Source of the DNA: Hemibagrus wyckioides
Lineage: Eukaryota > Chordata > Actinopteri > Siluriformes > Bagridae
NCBI RefSeq assembly: GCF_019097595.1
Contig: NC_080711.1
Span: forward strand, 16,261,428-16,325,427
Reading direction: 5' to 3'
Length of the DNA stretch: 64,000 nt
Below the pieces are notes generated by a model. The model worked only from the letters and a program-made list of their open reading frames with translations, was not told the origin of the DNA and did not search any database. Position numbers and translations under genes: made by a program. The first letter of the stretch is position 1. Every line of letters starts with the position of its first letter. Below, piece by piece: positions 35,700 to 49,318 of the stretch.

Positions 35700-38312
35700 T
35701 CCACAGCTAGAAATACTTCGGTTGAGATGAGATGCATTAATAACAGCCATTTCAAAATTGGCTGAGGATTAAAATCTGAAGTAATTTCTGATACGAATAA
35801 TCTTAATGAATTTAGCTGTATAAATTCTATTAAAAAGAATTTTATATAGACGTTTAACTATTTGGATTATTAATATTTGGAAATATTCACAATAATTTAG
35901 TTGTTGTAGTTGTTTAGTTTAAAATGTACAATTAACCACCCAAACAGTTTGTAGCACTTATTATGAATAAAGTCTTTCCAGTCATGTGCTTACTGATGTG
36001 TTTTCTGTAATGATTCTATTTCTGGTATGTTCTGATAATTCTATGGCAATTGTATGATCAAAAAAAGGGTGTAGGAAAGCTTTTTAAACAGTTCATTAAA
36101 ATAATTTATTAAAAATAGTCTCACCCTAGACAACTTTTTAACTCTCAAAAAAGCTTTGTTTCCAGCTGTTGTTGTACAGTATCTATATCATGTTGCATTT
36201 GCACTGATAAACAAATACACCATGTGTAATACTCTGCATTTGCTTTTTAATTCTGCCTTTTATGTCATTGTTATTTAATGGTCACATCTTATAGGCCTGT
36301 AATATGTGAGTTATACAGGAATTTACTTTTAAAGGATAGAAATTCATGCGAATACATGTAATGCAAACAATGTGATTAAAACAAGCATAAAGAAGAAACC
36401 ACTATCCTTAAAGTAATATTTAAGCATTGCTGGCAAAGTAGATACATCTAGGTTTATAACTAAATCAAGAATTACTGTAGATAATGATAAAACTCAATGA
36501 GGAAGTCAGAACAAGTAGTCTAAGTTATTTTAATTGCAAATAAGTTAGGTATGAGTTTTACTTAGATCACTGAACATATTTCTCTATCAACCCGCAGGCG
36601 GTCACAAACAGGTTTACTGGGAAATTGCTTCCGAAGATGTGCAAACATGCATCCTCTGGCAATATGAATTAGAGAGAATATGAATTATCCCAGGCTGCAA
36701 GCAGGGCTTTCATGGCATATGAGCAATATAGGAATACAAAAATATATAGAATCAGACAGGTGAGAGCTTTGCTGCAGAGCAAGCAATGTCTTCATTTGAA
36801 TGTAAACGAATAAACCAGGGTCATGCTAATACTTTAGGGAAGCTATACAAAGAATACTCCTGCTGTAATAAAACAAAGGCCTCTGTCCACCATTTATATC
36901 ATGAAGGAATTATGGGGCATTAAAACTTAAAGCTCTCTTTGTTATTCCCTTCAACAGGTTCCTGAGTTAAAACGGAAGTCAACTTCTGACAACAGTTTAT
37001 TTGTTAAAGGCTGTAAATGGATGGGGGAAAATAGACACACATTTCACTTTAAAAGAAACAAACATAAATGCTAGCGGCAGAGTGTGAGAGAGAGACATGA
37101 CGATAAAGAGCAGAGATTGAATCACTGCCTTTTTTTATTAGTGTGCCTTTGTATTCATGCATTGCAATGTTGATTTTTATCATTGGCATTCACGTTAAAA
37201 GGCAAGGTATGTTTCTTTTGGCAGGCATTTTGGAAGCTTGTTTAATGCTTGCTAGGTGGCTGAGATAGCAGTGCAGACAGAGACCTGTGGATTTTATTGA
37301 CATGGAGCCCATGGATTGAGAAACAGGAGATTTTCTTTACATTGTGGATCCTTCACATTCTTGAAATGAATTGCACATTGGTAAATTGTATAGGCTATGA
37401 TGTATTTCTGTGAGGTAAGTGATTTTCTTTGTTTGTTTTTGTTTGTTTTTGCAAATGGAAAAGTGAATAACATTTATTGGCTAGGAACAAATAAATATCA
37501 AACAAAAAATATATATTGTAGCTGATCATATTTTACTCGATTTACTTCTCTAAAATAGATGTTTCAAGGTATGTTCACCAGTTTCTGAACATGTTTACTT
37601 GTTTCCAGTTCATTTTGATTTTGTTTAAATTACCCTACTTTTTACAGGTTTGTTCTCATTAGCAAATATTATTGTATATTAAAGATACCAATTGATAGAT
37701 CTATGTTATTTGCTACATCAGTAATTCCCATTTAGTTCACTGATACCTTTTCTTGGTCAATTTGGGTCATAGTTTTATAGTGTTATATAGTGTGTATATA
37801 GCGTATATAGTGTTTCTCTTAGCTTGGTCATAATAAAAAAAAACAATTATCAGTACATACATAGCTTTAATTGGTGATTATAGTTACACTTTAACTGAAG
37901 AAATGAGGTGTCATTTGATACCAAAGTTCCACTAACACATGTGGTCCATATCCAAACAAATGTTCAACTTCTGTAAGGCTCTACAACGAATGCAAAAAGG
38001 ACAGGGGCATCTGGTATAGAAGGAAGGATCGTGAAAGCTCTTGCTCAGCAAAAAAATTAAAGGACAGCTCAGTTTCAGCTCACAATTAATGGCAGAAAAA
38101 GAGGAGAGGCAGAAGCATAACATTGACCGACAGCTGGTTTCACTTGTCGCCAAGTGGTGGGATCGGCTGGTGGTTTCGGTGGGCTCTGGTGTCAGAAGAG
38201 GGGAAAGGCAGGAAAAGAACAGAAGTAAAATGAATCCAGCACTTGACCTTCACTGCTCTGTGTGTTGTGGAGAGTCCGCTGCACCCCATGTTCTGAGAGA
38301 GAAAGAGGGAGT

Positions 38313-38314
<2 letters not shown>
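35700..38314. other. 5' flank of sox8, TE-poor
   Basis: No gene or transposon is recognised. About 36590-36970 has balanced complexity and contains AACAAAG (about 36876) and CTTTGTT (about 36936) SOX-type motifs some 60 bp apart. About 37985-38280 is similarly complex. These are candidate regulatory segments only by composition. Confidence 0.4.

Positions 38315-38350
<36 letters not shown>
38315..38350. repeat. (GA)n microsatellite
   Basis: About 17 GA units. Confidence 0.97.
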
Positions 38351-38352
<2 letters not shown>

Positions 38353-39035
38353 CACATGAACTCAGAATGTCCCAGTGTGGGGCGGAAGGTTTTAATTTCG
38401 GCTTTTGTGATTCCTCAAAGGGGGGGATTTGGTTAGAGACAGACCAAGCAAAGCCTGCTATAGCTTTGGTTCTCTCAGACTGCGGTCAGATTTATCCCTA
38501 CGAGTGTATAACACTCTCCAGCTTGAATAATGCACATTAAAGATTGAATTACAAAATTGTTCACAGGGAGATCTCAGGCCTTTTTTAGCAGCATCATAAA
38601 TTGTGTTTGTCATAATCACATTTTTGTTTGAGACTTGCAAAAATATGGGTACAGTCAATCAATAATACGCCTATCAGATTTCTGATGATCAGATTTCAGA
38701 ATTGTTCTGATGATCATGTGATGGTGACATGCTATAATTCTAATAGCATCTCAATGGAACAAATGTACATATAAGGAAAATATTTTAGACATTCTTTTAT
38801 CTGTGGATTTTTTTTGGTCTTTTTATGCTGTGGAACTACGTTATGCTGTGTTACTAGAGCATTCACCATTCAGGCTGTAAAAACAAGGATATGAACTCTC
38901 CCCTCCCCTTGTCATTTTGCCCTTTTGTTCACCCAGGCTGCTAAAGACACAGCCAAACCACACACTAAACAAGCTCTTACAGCTACTGAGCCACAACACA
39001 GCTCTGTGAAATTGGGAGAAAATTAAAAGTCTCTC
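38351..39035. other. Intergenic, no recognised feature
   Basis: No coding signal. GC is somewhat higher at 38360-38520. Confidence 0.4.
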
Positions 39036-39085
39036 TGTCTTTTGCTTTGTCTGTTCTCTCTGTCTCTCTTTCTCTCTGTCTGCCC

Positions 39086-39129
<44 letters not shown>

Positions 39130-39140
39130 GTGTGTGTCAC
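39036..39140. repeat. Imperfect (CT)n tract
   Basis: CTCTCTGT and CTCTTTCT variants around a pure CT core at about 39090-39118, ending in GTGTGTG. Confidence 0.95.
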
Positions 39141-41629
39141 TAAACAATTCTCTGTCACTAAACAGTTCTCCTGGAATTGAGTTGTGGAACTTTGCATTAT
39201 GTAGATAGCTTATGCAGTTGACCATATTCTGCCCACTCCTTTTGTAAAATCCTGTTAGATCATTTTAAGTTAAAACATATTTTTAAAAAAAATCAACAAC
39301 AACATAAAACAAAAAACAAAAAACAAAAAGAGATTATACAACCCATCCTCTCCCTCTCCTGGAGTAAACAGTTGATGTCTTCTATGTCTGGAGCTTGGCA
39401 GATGTGTTTTGCACATCTGGCCATCTCACAAGAGGACAGACCAGTGGATGTTCAAGCAAACTAGTCATTTGAACTTTACTGCTTCTAATTATGCCCCACC
39501 CCCAAGCAGTTTTTGCAAGTTAGGCCATCCCTTTGACCCATGACCCCCTACTTCCCTAAATTCATTCTATAAAAACATCTTAATGAGGGGTTCACTAGAC
39601 CAATTGAAGGTTTTATTTAAACCTATTAGGAGGATCAGTGAGATGCTTGAAAGGTGCAGGTAGAGGGTAGGTGTTTTGTACTGAAGGAAACAATTAGTAC
39701 AAACTGTGTAGAATAAATTAGCCTGAAACCATTTTTTCAATGCCATGAGGAAACCATTTCAAGTAGTTCCAGGTTTTATTGTGGGGAAGAGGGAGGGCTG
39801 CAGTGTACCATGTCATTTCTGATTATTTCAGATCTTGTCCATATCACAACAATAAAAAGCATTTTTATTATTGAATTTAAAAAAAAAATGAAAATGAATT
39901 AGACATAACACATATCATGTAAATGATATATACCCACATTTGTAGTCTTTTTGCAAGTTTTTTATTCTTCTTAGGTTTAGGAAAAATCAAAATATGATTT
40001 GGTTTGACTGGTGCAATTCTGAAAAAAAATATTTGACATTGATCCTCATCCATTTATATTTTTACATTCCTATGTTTGTAATAATTTAATGTTTTGCATT
40101 ATTGAACAAGACTGTAGTGTAATCACATTTGCAATTCTCTATAATATTTAGAGAACATTGTTCATTCTACATAATATCAACTGGTTAAACCATAAATAAA
40201 AGACCATTTTGATACCTGAAAACAAATGAATAACAAAAATGAAATCAGACAGCAATATCCCAAGGATCTTTGGAAACCTGTAGTAGGTTTGTAAGATTTT
40301 GTCAAATTTGGAAATCCTTCACTTTTTTAAGTACTTTTATGTTGTTGACATGTAGTATGACTTAAGGAAAACAGTGAAACTGTAATACAATGTACCAGTA
40401 AATCTATATGTGCATTATACATTTTAAAAATGGCCTTAGTGACATGATGTTCTATTTGGCTAGGTGGTCAATTTTTAGTGAACTTGAAAACATAATGCAA
40501 TGTGATCAAAAATCATGTGGTGTGATTGCTTTATGTGATAGATTTGATTTCTGCACATTGATTGTAACACTGTACAGACATTTATTCTGTTTGACATACA
40601 TTTTGAAAATATTCTGCGTTTTCAATATGTTTTCCTGCAAGAACATGTGCATTTATGAACTGTGCATTATTAATTGTTTTAACCCATTCAGATTTCACTA
40701 AAAACTAAAAACTAAATTGAATGCCACAGGCAGCAGGTTAACTCTGCCCATAAAACAAGAGTTATTTATCTTGTTGTAAGAAAAGAAATACGTACATGCA
40801 AACATATGGCATTAACAATACCCTACTGTATTTCTAATTACCATGCTTAAAATACTCAGGGTCTTCAGTATTCCAGTGTTACTGTTCTTATTAATAATAT
40901 TAATTATTAAAAATAATTAATAATCTCTCAACATTTTAAGAAAGCAAATATATTATTATTAAGCAAATATATTATTATGAGATAAAACCACATTTTAAAG
41001 ACCACAGGTGATATATGTTGAAGAATAAGCGTTCTATTCACATAATTGCAAATATGTGTACACCACAACCAAAATGTTTCACCAATTTCTAACTATATAC
41101 TTGATGTGAAAAAAATTTAATTTGCTCAGTGACACATTTAAAAATAGGGAAAGCAGAGGTGTCTCTTATTGAACTGTAGTGTGTGTGTGTGTGTATTATT
41201 TGTTTCATTTTTTGCTCTGGCATCCTGTTTAATTCTTACTCTCTCCTCCATAAGAGCATCTAAAGACTTTTACAAAATGACAACATTAGTGTCTGCTATA
41301 TTGTGCTAAGAAGCAGCTAAACTACTTTCAGTGAAGAAGGTAGTGACAACTAGCTAGCTATGCCCATTAATAAACAAAAAAAAAACTATCTAAAACAAAC
41401 ATTATAATAATTAAACATGATTTTACATTTTTAAGTTATTTACAATATTATCAATTAAAATTTTATAATAACATCTAATATGAGCTGTTTTGAATTACAG
41501 TTATGAATTAGTTTACTGACATTATTGAGCACTCCGTTTAATAAGTTTAATAATGTTCATTGCAATTTCAGTGATTGGCAGTGGGTGAGAAGGTTCAGCT
41601 CCTTTGAGAGAGCTTTCTAATAAAGGTTG
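39141..41629. other. Intergenic, TE-poor
   Basis: A complex, less AT-rich block at about 39340-39570 stands out. The rest is AT-rich. No genes or transposon ends seen. Confidence 0.4.
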
Positions 41630-41687
41630 ATATATATATATATATCTCATATATGATATATATATATATATATATATATCTCATATA

Positions 41688-41778
<91 letters not shown>
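41630..41778. repeat. Compound AT / GT microsatellite with TCTCATATATGA interruptions
   Basis: The 12-base interruption TCTCATATATGA occurs twice, about 36 bp apart, inside AT runs, followed by about 16 AT and about 24 GT units. Confidence 0.97.
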
Positions 41779-41781
<3 letters not shown>

Positions 41782-44700
41782 AAATCAATTCAGGATTACT
41801 TTTGCTGTATTCTATTAGAATGGAGAGATATGCTGATCAAGCAGCAGTAAGAGACATTGTATATTTAGGAATGCTCTATTTCCATGTAATTTAAAATGCT
41901 ATTAGTTCAGTTTATGTTGTAACTTAAAAGTTTGTTTGAGGCTTGGGTGTTGTACAGTCCTGAACAATTACTAATTTTACTTAACAATGACTTTTACTTG
42001 TTATTTATAATTATAATAAGTAATAAGTAATTTTTAAAAGGATAATTATTATAGTGAGATGTATATAGCTGTATGCTCATTTGGTTTCTGTTTGTTTCAC
42101 TGGACATTAAATTTGTGATCAGATATAGTTTCATTTCAGTAAGTGTTTTATATGGAAGAATTTTTCATATTTAGCCATTCTGAATGAGCTATTGTACATT
42201 TGTATAAAATCTTGGTATATTTTATAAGTATTATTATTATATATATATTTTTAAGTCAATTATTAAAACTTTCTGATATTTTTGCATTTTTGCTAATATT
42301 CAGCTTGGGAAGCAGATACTGTCTAAGAATGAGAACCTGAGTGATGCAACAAGAGAGTCAACAGATGGTTGGCTTTTGGTCTGCTGTCTGACCCTGGCTG
42401 TGGATTGTCACCAATTAACCATTACATTTACCGTCAGATTACAATTTGTATCTATATTCACAAAAAATACCAAGAAAGTAGGCAGCACATATGCCATATA
42501 AGTCTTCTGCTTTGATCTGGTAGACTTAAGCTCAATTCAGATTGGATTACTTGATCAGGGTGACATCTGTAATAAATTTTTACACATATTCTCAGTGATA
42601 AAACTCTTACATCTGGATGGCAATAAAAATACTACAGGAGGAGCAAGTTTCTAGTGGGTTGTATTTTCTATGAAACCAGATGCATGTCATTATGTATTTA
42701 AGGACCTGGCAGTGATAAAACTAGTCATTATTTATAGAGAGCTAAAAGGTGATGATATGGCACATACATGCATATATATAAAGAATATAAAGTAATACTT
42801 TATACCTGTAGCTGCCATTATAATGACTTCTTTAATCAGCCTGCAGGATGTCATTTCTTAATGAATATTATCTTATTTCTCATAAAATGCTTTTCCAGGT
42901 AATGTGTGTATTCAATGGTTTGTTGTAATCAAGAACTTTGTTGAGTGTTTCCTCTAAAGCATCATTTTTCCATTATGTGATTCAGTGTTTCATTGGACAT
43001 ATGTATCTATATGTCATGGTTATGCCAAAATCAGCACTGAAATACATTACCTATCAGCCCCAGCATATCACATGACCATGACCATGTCCCACTGATCACA
43101 CACATCTGTTCTGTGTTTTAAGTAATAATAACACCTATTTAATTTCTGGTTGCAGGGTGTGTCATTGTCTAGTTTTTTTTGCTGTCAAATGTGTGTCAGC
43201 ATATGTTCCAGAGCCTTGCGCATTTCAGTTATTTATATTACAATTCTGTTTTGTTACAAAAAACTGCACTTGCACTTGCCATTGCCTCCTATCCCTGATC
43301 CTGCCAGGAATAAAATTATCAAAAGACAGCTGAGTTTGGAAAAAAAAAACAATAGGTAAAATTGACCATAATTTTCTCAGAGGAGGATGGAGAAAAACAT
43401 AGACATGGCCAATCCAGATGGAAATAAAATCACAGAGTAGCACCTGTAAAATAGACCTCATGTAAATTTAATTTTGTCTAGATAGGGCTTTAGTCTACTT
43501 TTAATTGTTACTGGATAACCAGGAGCACTTATGAAAATATAGCATGATTGCCTACAATATAATTTTATACTGGAATTGCATTTTAGCCTCATATCAATAT
43601 GATCCCAAAATTCTTAATTACAGTCATGCCAATTCCATTTGACAGTATGTGGGATAACTGTATTCATTACAGTACAAACACTGCAGTCGCATATAAATTA
43701 TTCACTGTTAGTGGAGATAAAATAGACTACACTTGGCAATTTGTCCCTGTGCATGTAACATTTAAGAACACTAGCACTTACTCCTGCACAGTAAGGAGTT
43801 GTAGCTGACTCTGTTTGTTTAAAATCTGGCACTTATTTTTCATCAGTTGGTGGAAGGAAACAGGGTTACACTTCTGCCATTGCCGGCTACATAATTTGTA
43901 ATAGAATTGTATTCTGCCCCAGTTAGAAGTTCCTTTCCTCTGCCAAATGAATAAATGTATTCTGAATGTAGGCTGAAGCACTTAAGAGTAAGCTTTAAAA
44001 AAAAAGCACTTGACACACTTAAAGCTTTTTTGTGATTTGTGTTTATGAATGACATTTGTCCACTCATGAAGCCAACAAAACATATTAAGGAAAGTCAGCT
44101 GCACAGAGATACCTGGATAAACTGGAGCAAAACCTTGGTGAATACTTGATAGTTTTTACCAATTAGCTTCAGGGACACCATACAGTTTTGCCCTTGTGTA
44201 CAATGGCTTTACTTTTTAGATTCACAAAGAATATTTGTTTGTTAACCTCAATATTTGTCTGCTCTAAATAGTGGGAGCAAAAGATGTCATTTGCTGCAGG
44301 GTGGGTTTTTCCTCTTAACTACTTCACTTTTTCAAACCGTTGCTTCTCTGGCAGCTACATTAGTCCCACTGCATGCAAATGTAAAGCTTTTCACAACAGA
44401 CATCAGTATCTGTGTTTGCTTTCTTATTTGCATGATTTTCGTTTTTCTGACAACTTGTTTCATTTATGTTATTGCTTTAAGAGACATGTAGCAAAGCCTC
44501 TTAGTATTTGTATTTGTGTGTGTATGTGCATGTTGCAGCATTGTCTGGGCTCCAATCTCCATTATCTACCAAGTCATAAGCATGAAAAAGGGGGGCCATG
44601 GAGCACATTTCCTGTGCCCTCAAAAGAGTCTAGGGAAATAAAGGATTGAAAGTGTATTGTTGCAGAATGGACTTATAAAGAGTTTTTCACTGAGCTATAC

Positions 44701-46239
44701 GAGCTGACCTTTACAAGACAGAGCACAGGAAGTGTATCTTCAAAGCAGTGATACTGATACTTTGCTGTGTTGCTTCATGTCATTTATGATATTGTTTTAG
44801 AACACATATACTAGAGTTGTCTAGTGTGACTGTGGCTTTATTAAATACCCGCCTTAAGACAAGACTCTTTCTGGCATGTTTAACCTTGTTGTATGTGAGT
44901 GTGCATGTGCATGAAGTAAAACAGTGTATTCATTTTGGCCTTACTCTATTGCCAGAAACAGTGAGCTATTCAGGTCAGCAGGCAGTGTGCAGAGGATTGA
45001 AATTTCATATCAGCAGAAGTGGTCAAATCTGTGACACCCACTTTTCCCCCAATATACCTCTCAATATATCAAGATTCTTGTGTGTGTACCATCCTACTAC
45101 TACAGAATCACACACTCTTAGTTCATTTATTTGCTTATTTAAACTGTTGTTAAGTAATTGTTTAAACAGTTTTACCACAAATGTGTTATACACAGCAAAC
45201 TTTATACTGTCAGCACCAAAAGTATAGCTCAAGGATTATATAGGTTATACATAGGATACACTATATATAGAGAGAGTAATATATAATGCTTTAAAAAAAA
45301 AACGGAAAGGCTATGGCAAGGTTTGTTGTTTTTAGCCGTTTATTTCTCTGCTAATCCACTTCTACAGGTTGATTTAATAGTACAAAATGCTAGTTATGCA
45401 CACTGTTTCCTCCAGTGGTCTCTAATGACAACCCTTGAGACATGTTAGGACAACTTTAATATCCTCCATAAATCTTGCATGCTAACTACACATGTGCTCT
45501 TGTCTGCATACCCCATTTACTTTTAAAATGTCACTCTTGGTTTGTGTGATATTTCTTGCATTATATTTTTCTTGTCACATTCATTTCTCTTGTACTTGCT
45601 ACCACTTTAGTATTTATGAAGATGACTTTTAGAGTAAAATTATTGTTTTCTTATTGTTTTCTTCTGGTTTACTCAACTATGTGCAATATATGCCTGTGTG
45701 TGTATTTTTGCCCACAATGTAATATGAAAAAAGGACTCAAGAAATATATTATACATCTGGAAATATCAGAACATGTTTTTGAAAGCTGAAGTTTTGAAGT
45801 TTGACTAGATTCCTAATGTAAGCCCATGCTCCAGTCACACAACACATGTAGGGTTGTAGGTATGCTCATGTTCACTAACTCTTCTCTGGCTGTACTGCCT
45901 AGCCAAATGGGCCTTTGGCCTTGTACCAGCTGAATTAGAAATGTACCTACTCTCCTGAGTCATGGACCACACACAAACACAAAAATCCTGTATCACCCAC
46001 ATTTGCAAAATCCTGGTTTGCATGTCCCCAGATGATGCAAAGTTAAAATATTTGTCTTCTTCATTTGAAATTAAGGCTGCACTCAGTCACATGTTACTTT
46101 GTTGTCTGTATTATCACTGTGCAGTACAACTCATTTGCATTGTTTATGATGAGATATTTTTTTGGTATAAATACAAAAATGGCTCACTGGATTTGTTCAG
46201 AGAAAAAAATATGGCACATAAAAGACATGAAATGCCATG
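41779..46239. other. Intergenic, TE-poor
   Basis: No gene, transposon or tandem array was recognised. Short open frames at 44255-44649 and 44817-45227 lack similarity to known families and splice context. Confidence 0.4.
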
Positions 46240-46440
46240 ATTCTTTCTATCTCTCTCCCCTCTGCTGCTCTTGTCACAGTTGTGTGCGTTCGCCTCAGGG
46301 AGATCACAAAGAAGAGCTTTGTGAGAGGATGCAGCTGCCGAAATCCGACTAGATCCAGCTGAAGAGAGAAGGGAGCAGGTGGGTCAACGGCGTGACCCCT
46401 CTGTTCCCAGAATATCGGGCTGCAGCCCCATCCTTCAACA
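46240..46440. promoter_or_regulatory. Candidate enhancer with SoxE dimer site
   Basis: A GC-richer island in AT-rich DNA. At 46304-46324, TCACAAAG and its exact reverse complement CTTTGTGA are separated by 5 bases (AAGAG). The ACAAAG cores face each other, as in inverted SOX pairs bound cooperatively by SoxE dimers. Two CAGCTG E-boxes follow at 46332-46337 and 46356-46361. GGGTCA and TGACCC half-sites with a 6-base spacer lie at 46381-46398. The segment is about 10.9 kb upstream of the sox8 start, whose product has the dimerisation domain such sites need. No conservation data were available, so the enhancer role is inference. Confidence 0.4.
46304..46324. promoter_or_regulatory. Perfect inverted SOX motif pair (SoxE dimer type)
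   Basis: Perfect 8-bp arms each contain ACAAAG, with a 5-bp spacer. The 3-5 bp inverted spacing is the arrangement described for SOX9-type dimers. Confidence 0.55.
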
Positions 46441-47254
46441 CACACACACACACACACACAAACCTTTTTTTATGTGATATTAAACAAGCAGAAGAAACAC
46501 ACAACAAACAAAGAACAATAATTAAAATGCCATATCTGATAAATTCAAGTTCCAAAAAAATATAAACCTCTCAAACACACATTGTATATGGTACAACACA
46601 AATTATTATTGTTCAAGTACCTAGCCACTTGGCATGCAAATATATAAAATAGCAGTTGGAAACCACTGGTCCTGAAATTGACCATTTTGAATACATTTTT
46701 TAACAATCCACTTCTCTCTGCTTTGTTTTATGATGAATAACATATCTCAGCAGAACACTGAATATAAGGATAAGGCATGTTTGTGATTAGGGATGGTGAG
46801 AGGGAGAAGTCCTGTCAGGTCTTATAGTTAAATATGTTAACAGGTCACAGAGCTGCCAAAAAGGGGGATTTTCTGTAGGGCAGTGGGGACTTTGGTAAAA
46901 TTACCCCTTTTCCGGCTTTGCACAAGGAACAGAATGAAAGAAAAGTCGGAAATAGAGAGGAACTCACGTTTCCCTATGTTCTTACTTTTCAGCAAATGGA
47001 TCAAAACACAATGTCTTGCATTCTTTATGTGACTGTCAGATCTATCATCAAAGGCTCTCCATCCTATTGCATCAATGGGATGCAGATTTGTCATAAGATT
47101 TCAGTGCATGCTTTAATTCAAATGATGCAGGACATGAAAAATTAGCTCATCATCCATCCAATTAGTTCGCGCAGCTCAACACCAAATGTAAATATGTTCG
47201 TTTACATAATATTTTAATACATATTCACCCATTCAGCAATTTCATACACAGTCT
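46441..47254. other. Intergenic; short (CA)n at 46438-46461
   Basis: Beyond the CA tract nothing was recognised. Confidence 0.45.
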
Positions 47255-47723
47255 GACTAAATGGCCAAACATTTGTGGACACCTAAGCATCACACCCATA
47301 AATAGGCTTTCCACAATCTTTTCCCATAAAGTTAAATCACAGTTGTCTGGATGTCTTTGTATGGTGTTGCACTACAATTTCCTTTCACCAAAACTAAGGG
47401 GCCTAGCACAAATCTGTTGCAGCATGACAATTTCTCTGTGTACAAAGCAATTTCTTTAACAACATGGTTGTTAACATGCCAAGGTTGGCGTTGAAGAACT
47501 GGAATGGCTCTTACCTAAACCCAGCTTTTGGGATCAGTGCCACCATCAGTCCCCTACCTGGCTAATTAACTTGGGACTGAAGGGGCCCAGATCCCTGTGG
47601 TCATGTTCCAAGAGCTAGTGGAATGCCTTTATAGATGAATGGCAGAAGAATTGCTGTTATAGCAGTTGAGCAACCACATATTGGTGTGGTTATGTGTGCA
47701 CAATTTTTTAGCCATATAGTGTA
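47255..47723 (+). mobile_element. Deleted Tc1-like element
   Basis: The left end GACTAAATGGCCAAACATTT with GTGGACACC and the right end TTTTTTAGCCATATAGTGTA are imperfect inverted repeats of a Tc1-type end. Inside, on the plus strand, TGTTGCAGCATGACAATTTC matches the QHDN site with the second catalytic aspartate, followed by TGTACAAAGCAATTTCTTT. Only about 470 bp remain and the frame is broken. Confidence 0.75.
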
Positions 47724-49316
47724 CTTAAGTAGGGTTCTTTGAGTCCCAGATAACAGTCAAGGGAGGCAAGACCCACCAATGTCAATTTTATAATAAAGTA
47801 TTTGCAATAAATACTGCTGTCATAAACCTTTCCTTGGAATGTTCTTGTTAAGATGGTGCTAGGTCGGAATTACAGAGTCCCCTGGCATTTACCTGGGATT
47901 ATAGAACAAACACATGTTACATACAGAACTAGAATTGCTCTCCCAACTGGCAAGGGTGGTGAGAGTCAACTGGATTAAGTATGGCAACACTGAAATGAGG
48001 AAGAGGACTCACCATGGAGGAACTGGAAAGGTCCTCACAAATAAACACCAGGCTTGAACCATTAAGAAGGTAGAAAAGTGCATGCCACCAATGTAGCTAT
48101 GGCATACACTCCCTAGAGTGGCATGTCTTTACACTCATGCCCTTGTAAAACTTCATAGTACAGGAGGCACAACAATTATTTCTCTGCAGATTCAACTTCA
48201 TTGATGTTTGCAAGGTCATGAGTTTGATTAAAAAAATTGGACATGCAATAAAAGGAAACAATGCAAAAGGAGAAATTAGTGAACAGCACACAGATACACT
48301 CAGGAGGCTTTCAGCTTTGGAGTACAGGATACCTGTTGCCCTGACTGTAGCCACAAGCTGTTTAGTACTATGCACCATATTATGTTTGAACTAAAAGGGG
48401 TAAAAAGTTGAAGTAAAAAGGGGAAGATATTTTACAGCAGTATATTAAGAAATCCTGCATTATATGTCTCTATGATACTTTGAAATATTTTGTCATCCAT
48501 GTGTATCTCTAATGTATACATGTGGTTTTTACTATTAATATTGTTTAGAATGGGTTAAATAGAGCTATACATATATAGACCATGCAATCAAATAAACGAT
48601 TTCTTTACAGTAGAATCAAGCTGTAGCTGCAGTGAATTCAACTCAGCTCCCTCCTCCCCCCTTTCATCCTTTTCATTTGCCAGGGTGCTTTTAGTGTGCA
48701 AAGAGAATAGGGCTCTCTGTCATCACATTATTGCTGACCAGAGTACCCTACCCAGCATGCCCCCAATGGCCCAGGTCTGAAAGACTCCAGTGTACTCACA
48801 CACTTAGTATTCCTCCAGGGATCAGCAGGCCACATCCTTATCGCCACTGCAAATACATTCATGGTCTTCTGCTAATAAAGCCAGCCTCTATAAAGGCAAA
48901 ATGATCATGTAGCTTTTTCACACTCATCCTCATACCGTAACTCAGAGGTTCAACTTTTTTAGTCTAAAGCCCCCCTTATAGATCGAAGGCACTGTTCATA
49001 TAACATTACAGCAAACAAAAGTGGTCATAGAAAGACTGTGAATTGTGATTTGTTGGCATTTTAATCTAAGCATTAAAGAAAAAAATCAAGTGTTTTTTGT
49101 CCAATTTGACCAAATTGAATCAAATAAATAATAAATTATTTAGTTGGAGTACAACTTCTGTGCCACCCAGTTACAACATGTGCTTTATAAGAAATCATCC
49201 AAATAGATTAATCTCAGGAATTCCAACCTATCACTTTCAGTGTCCGTGACTATGAATAATTCCATTACACCATCCTAAAAATCATAATACATTTAATTAT
49301 ATCGAAGGTTAACATA
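47724..49316. other. Intergenic, no recognised gene
   Basis: A complex block at about 48620-48900 looks like conserved noncoding sequence by composition only. No transposon ends seen. Confidence 0.4.
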
Positions 49317-49318
49317 TA

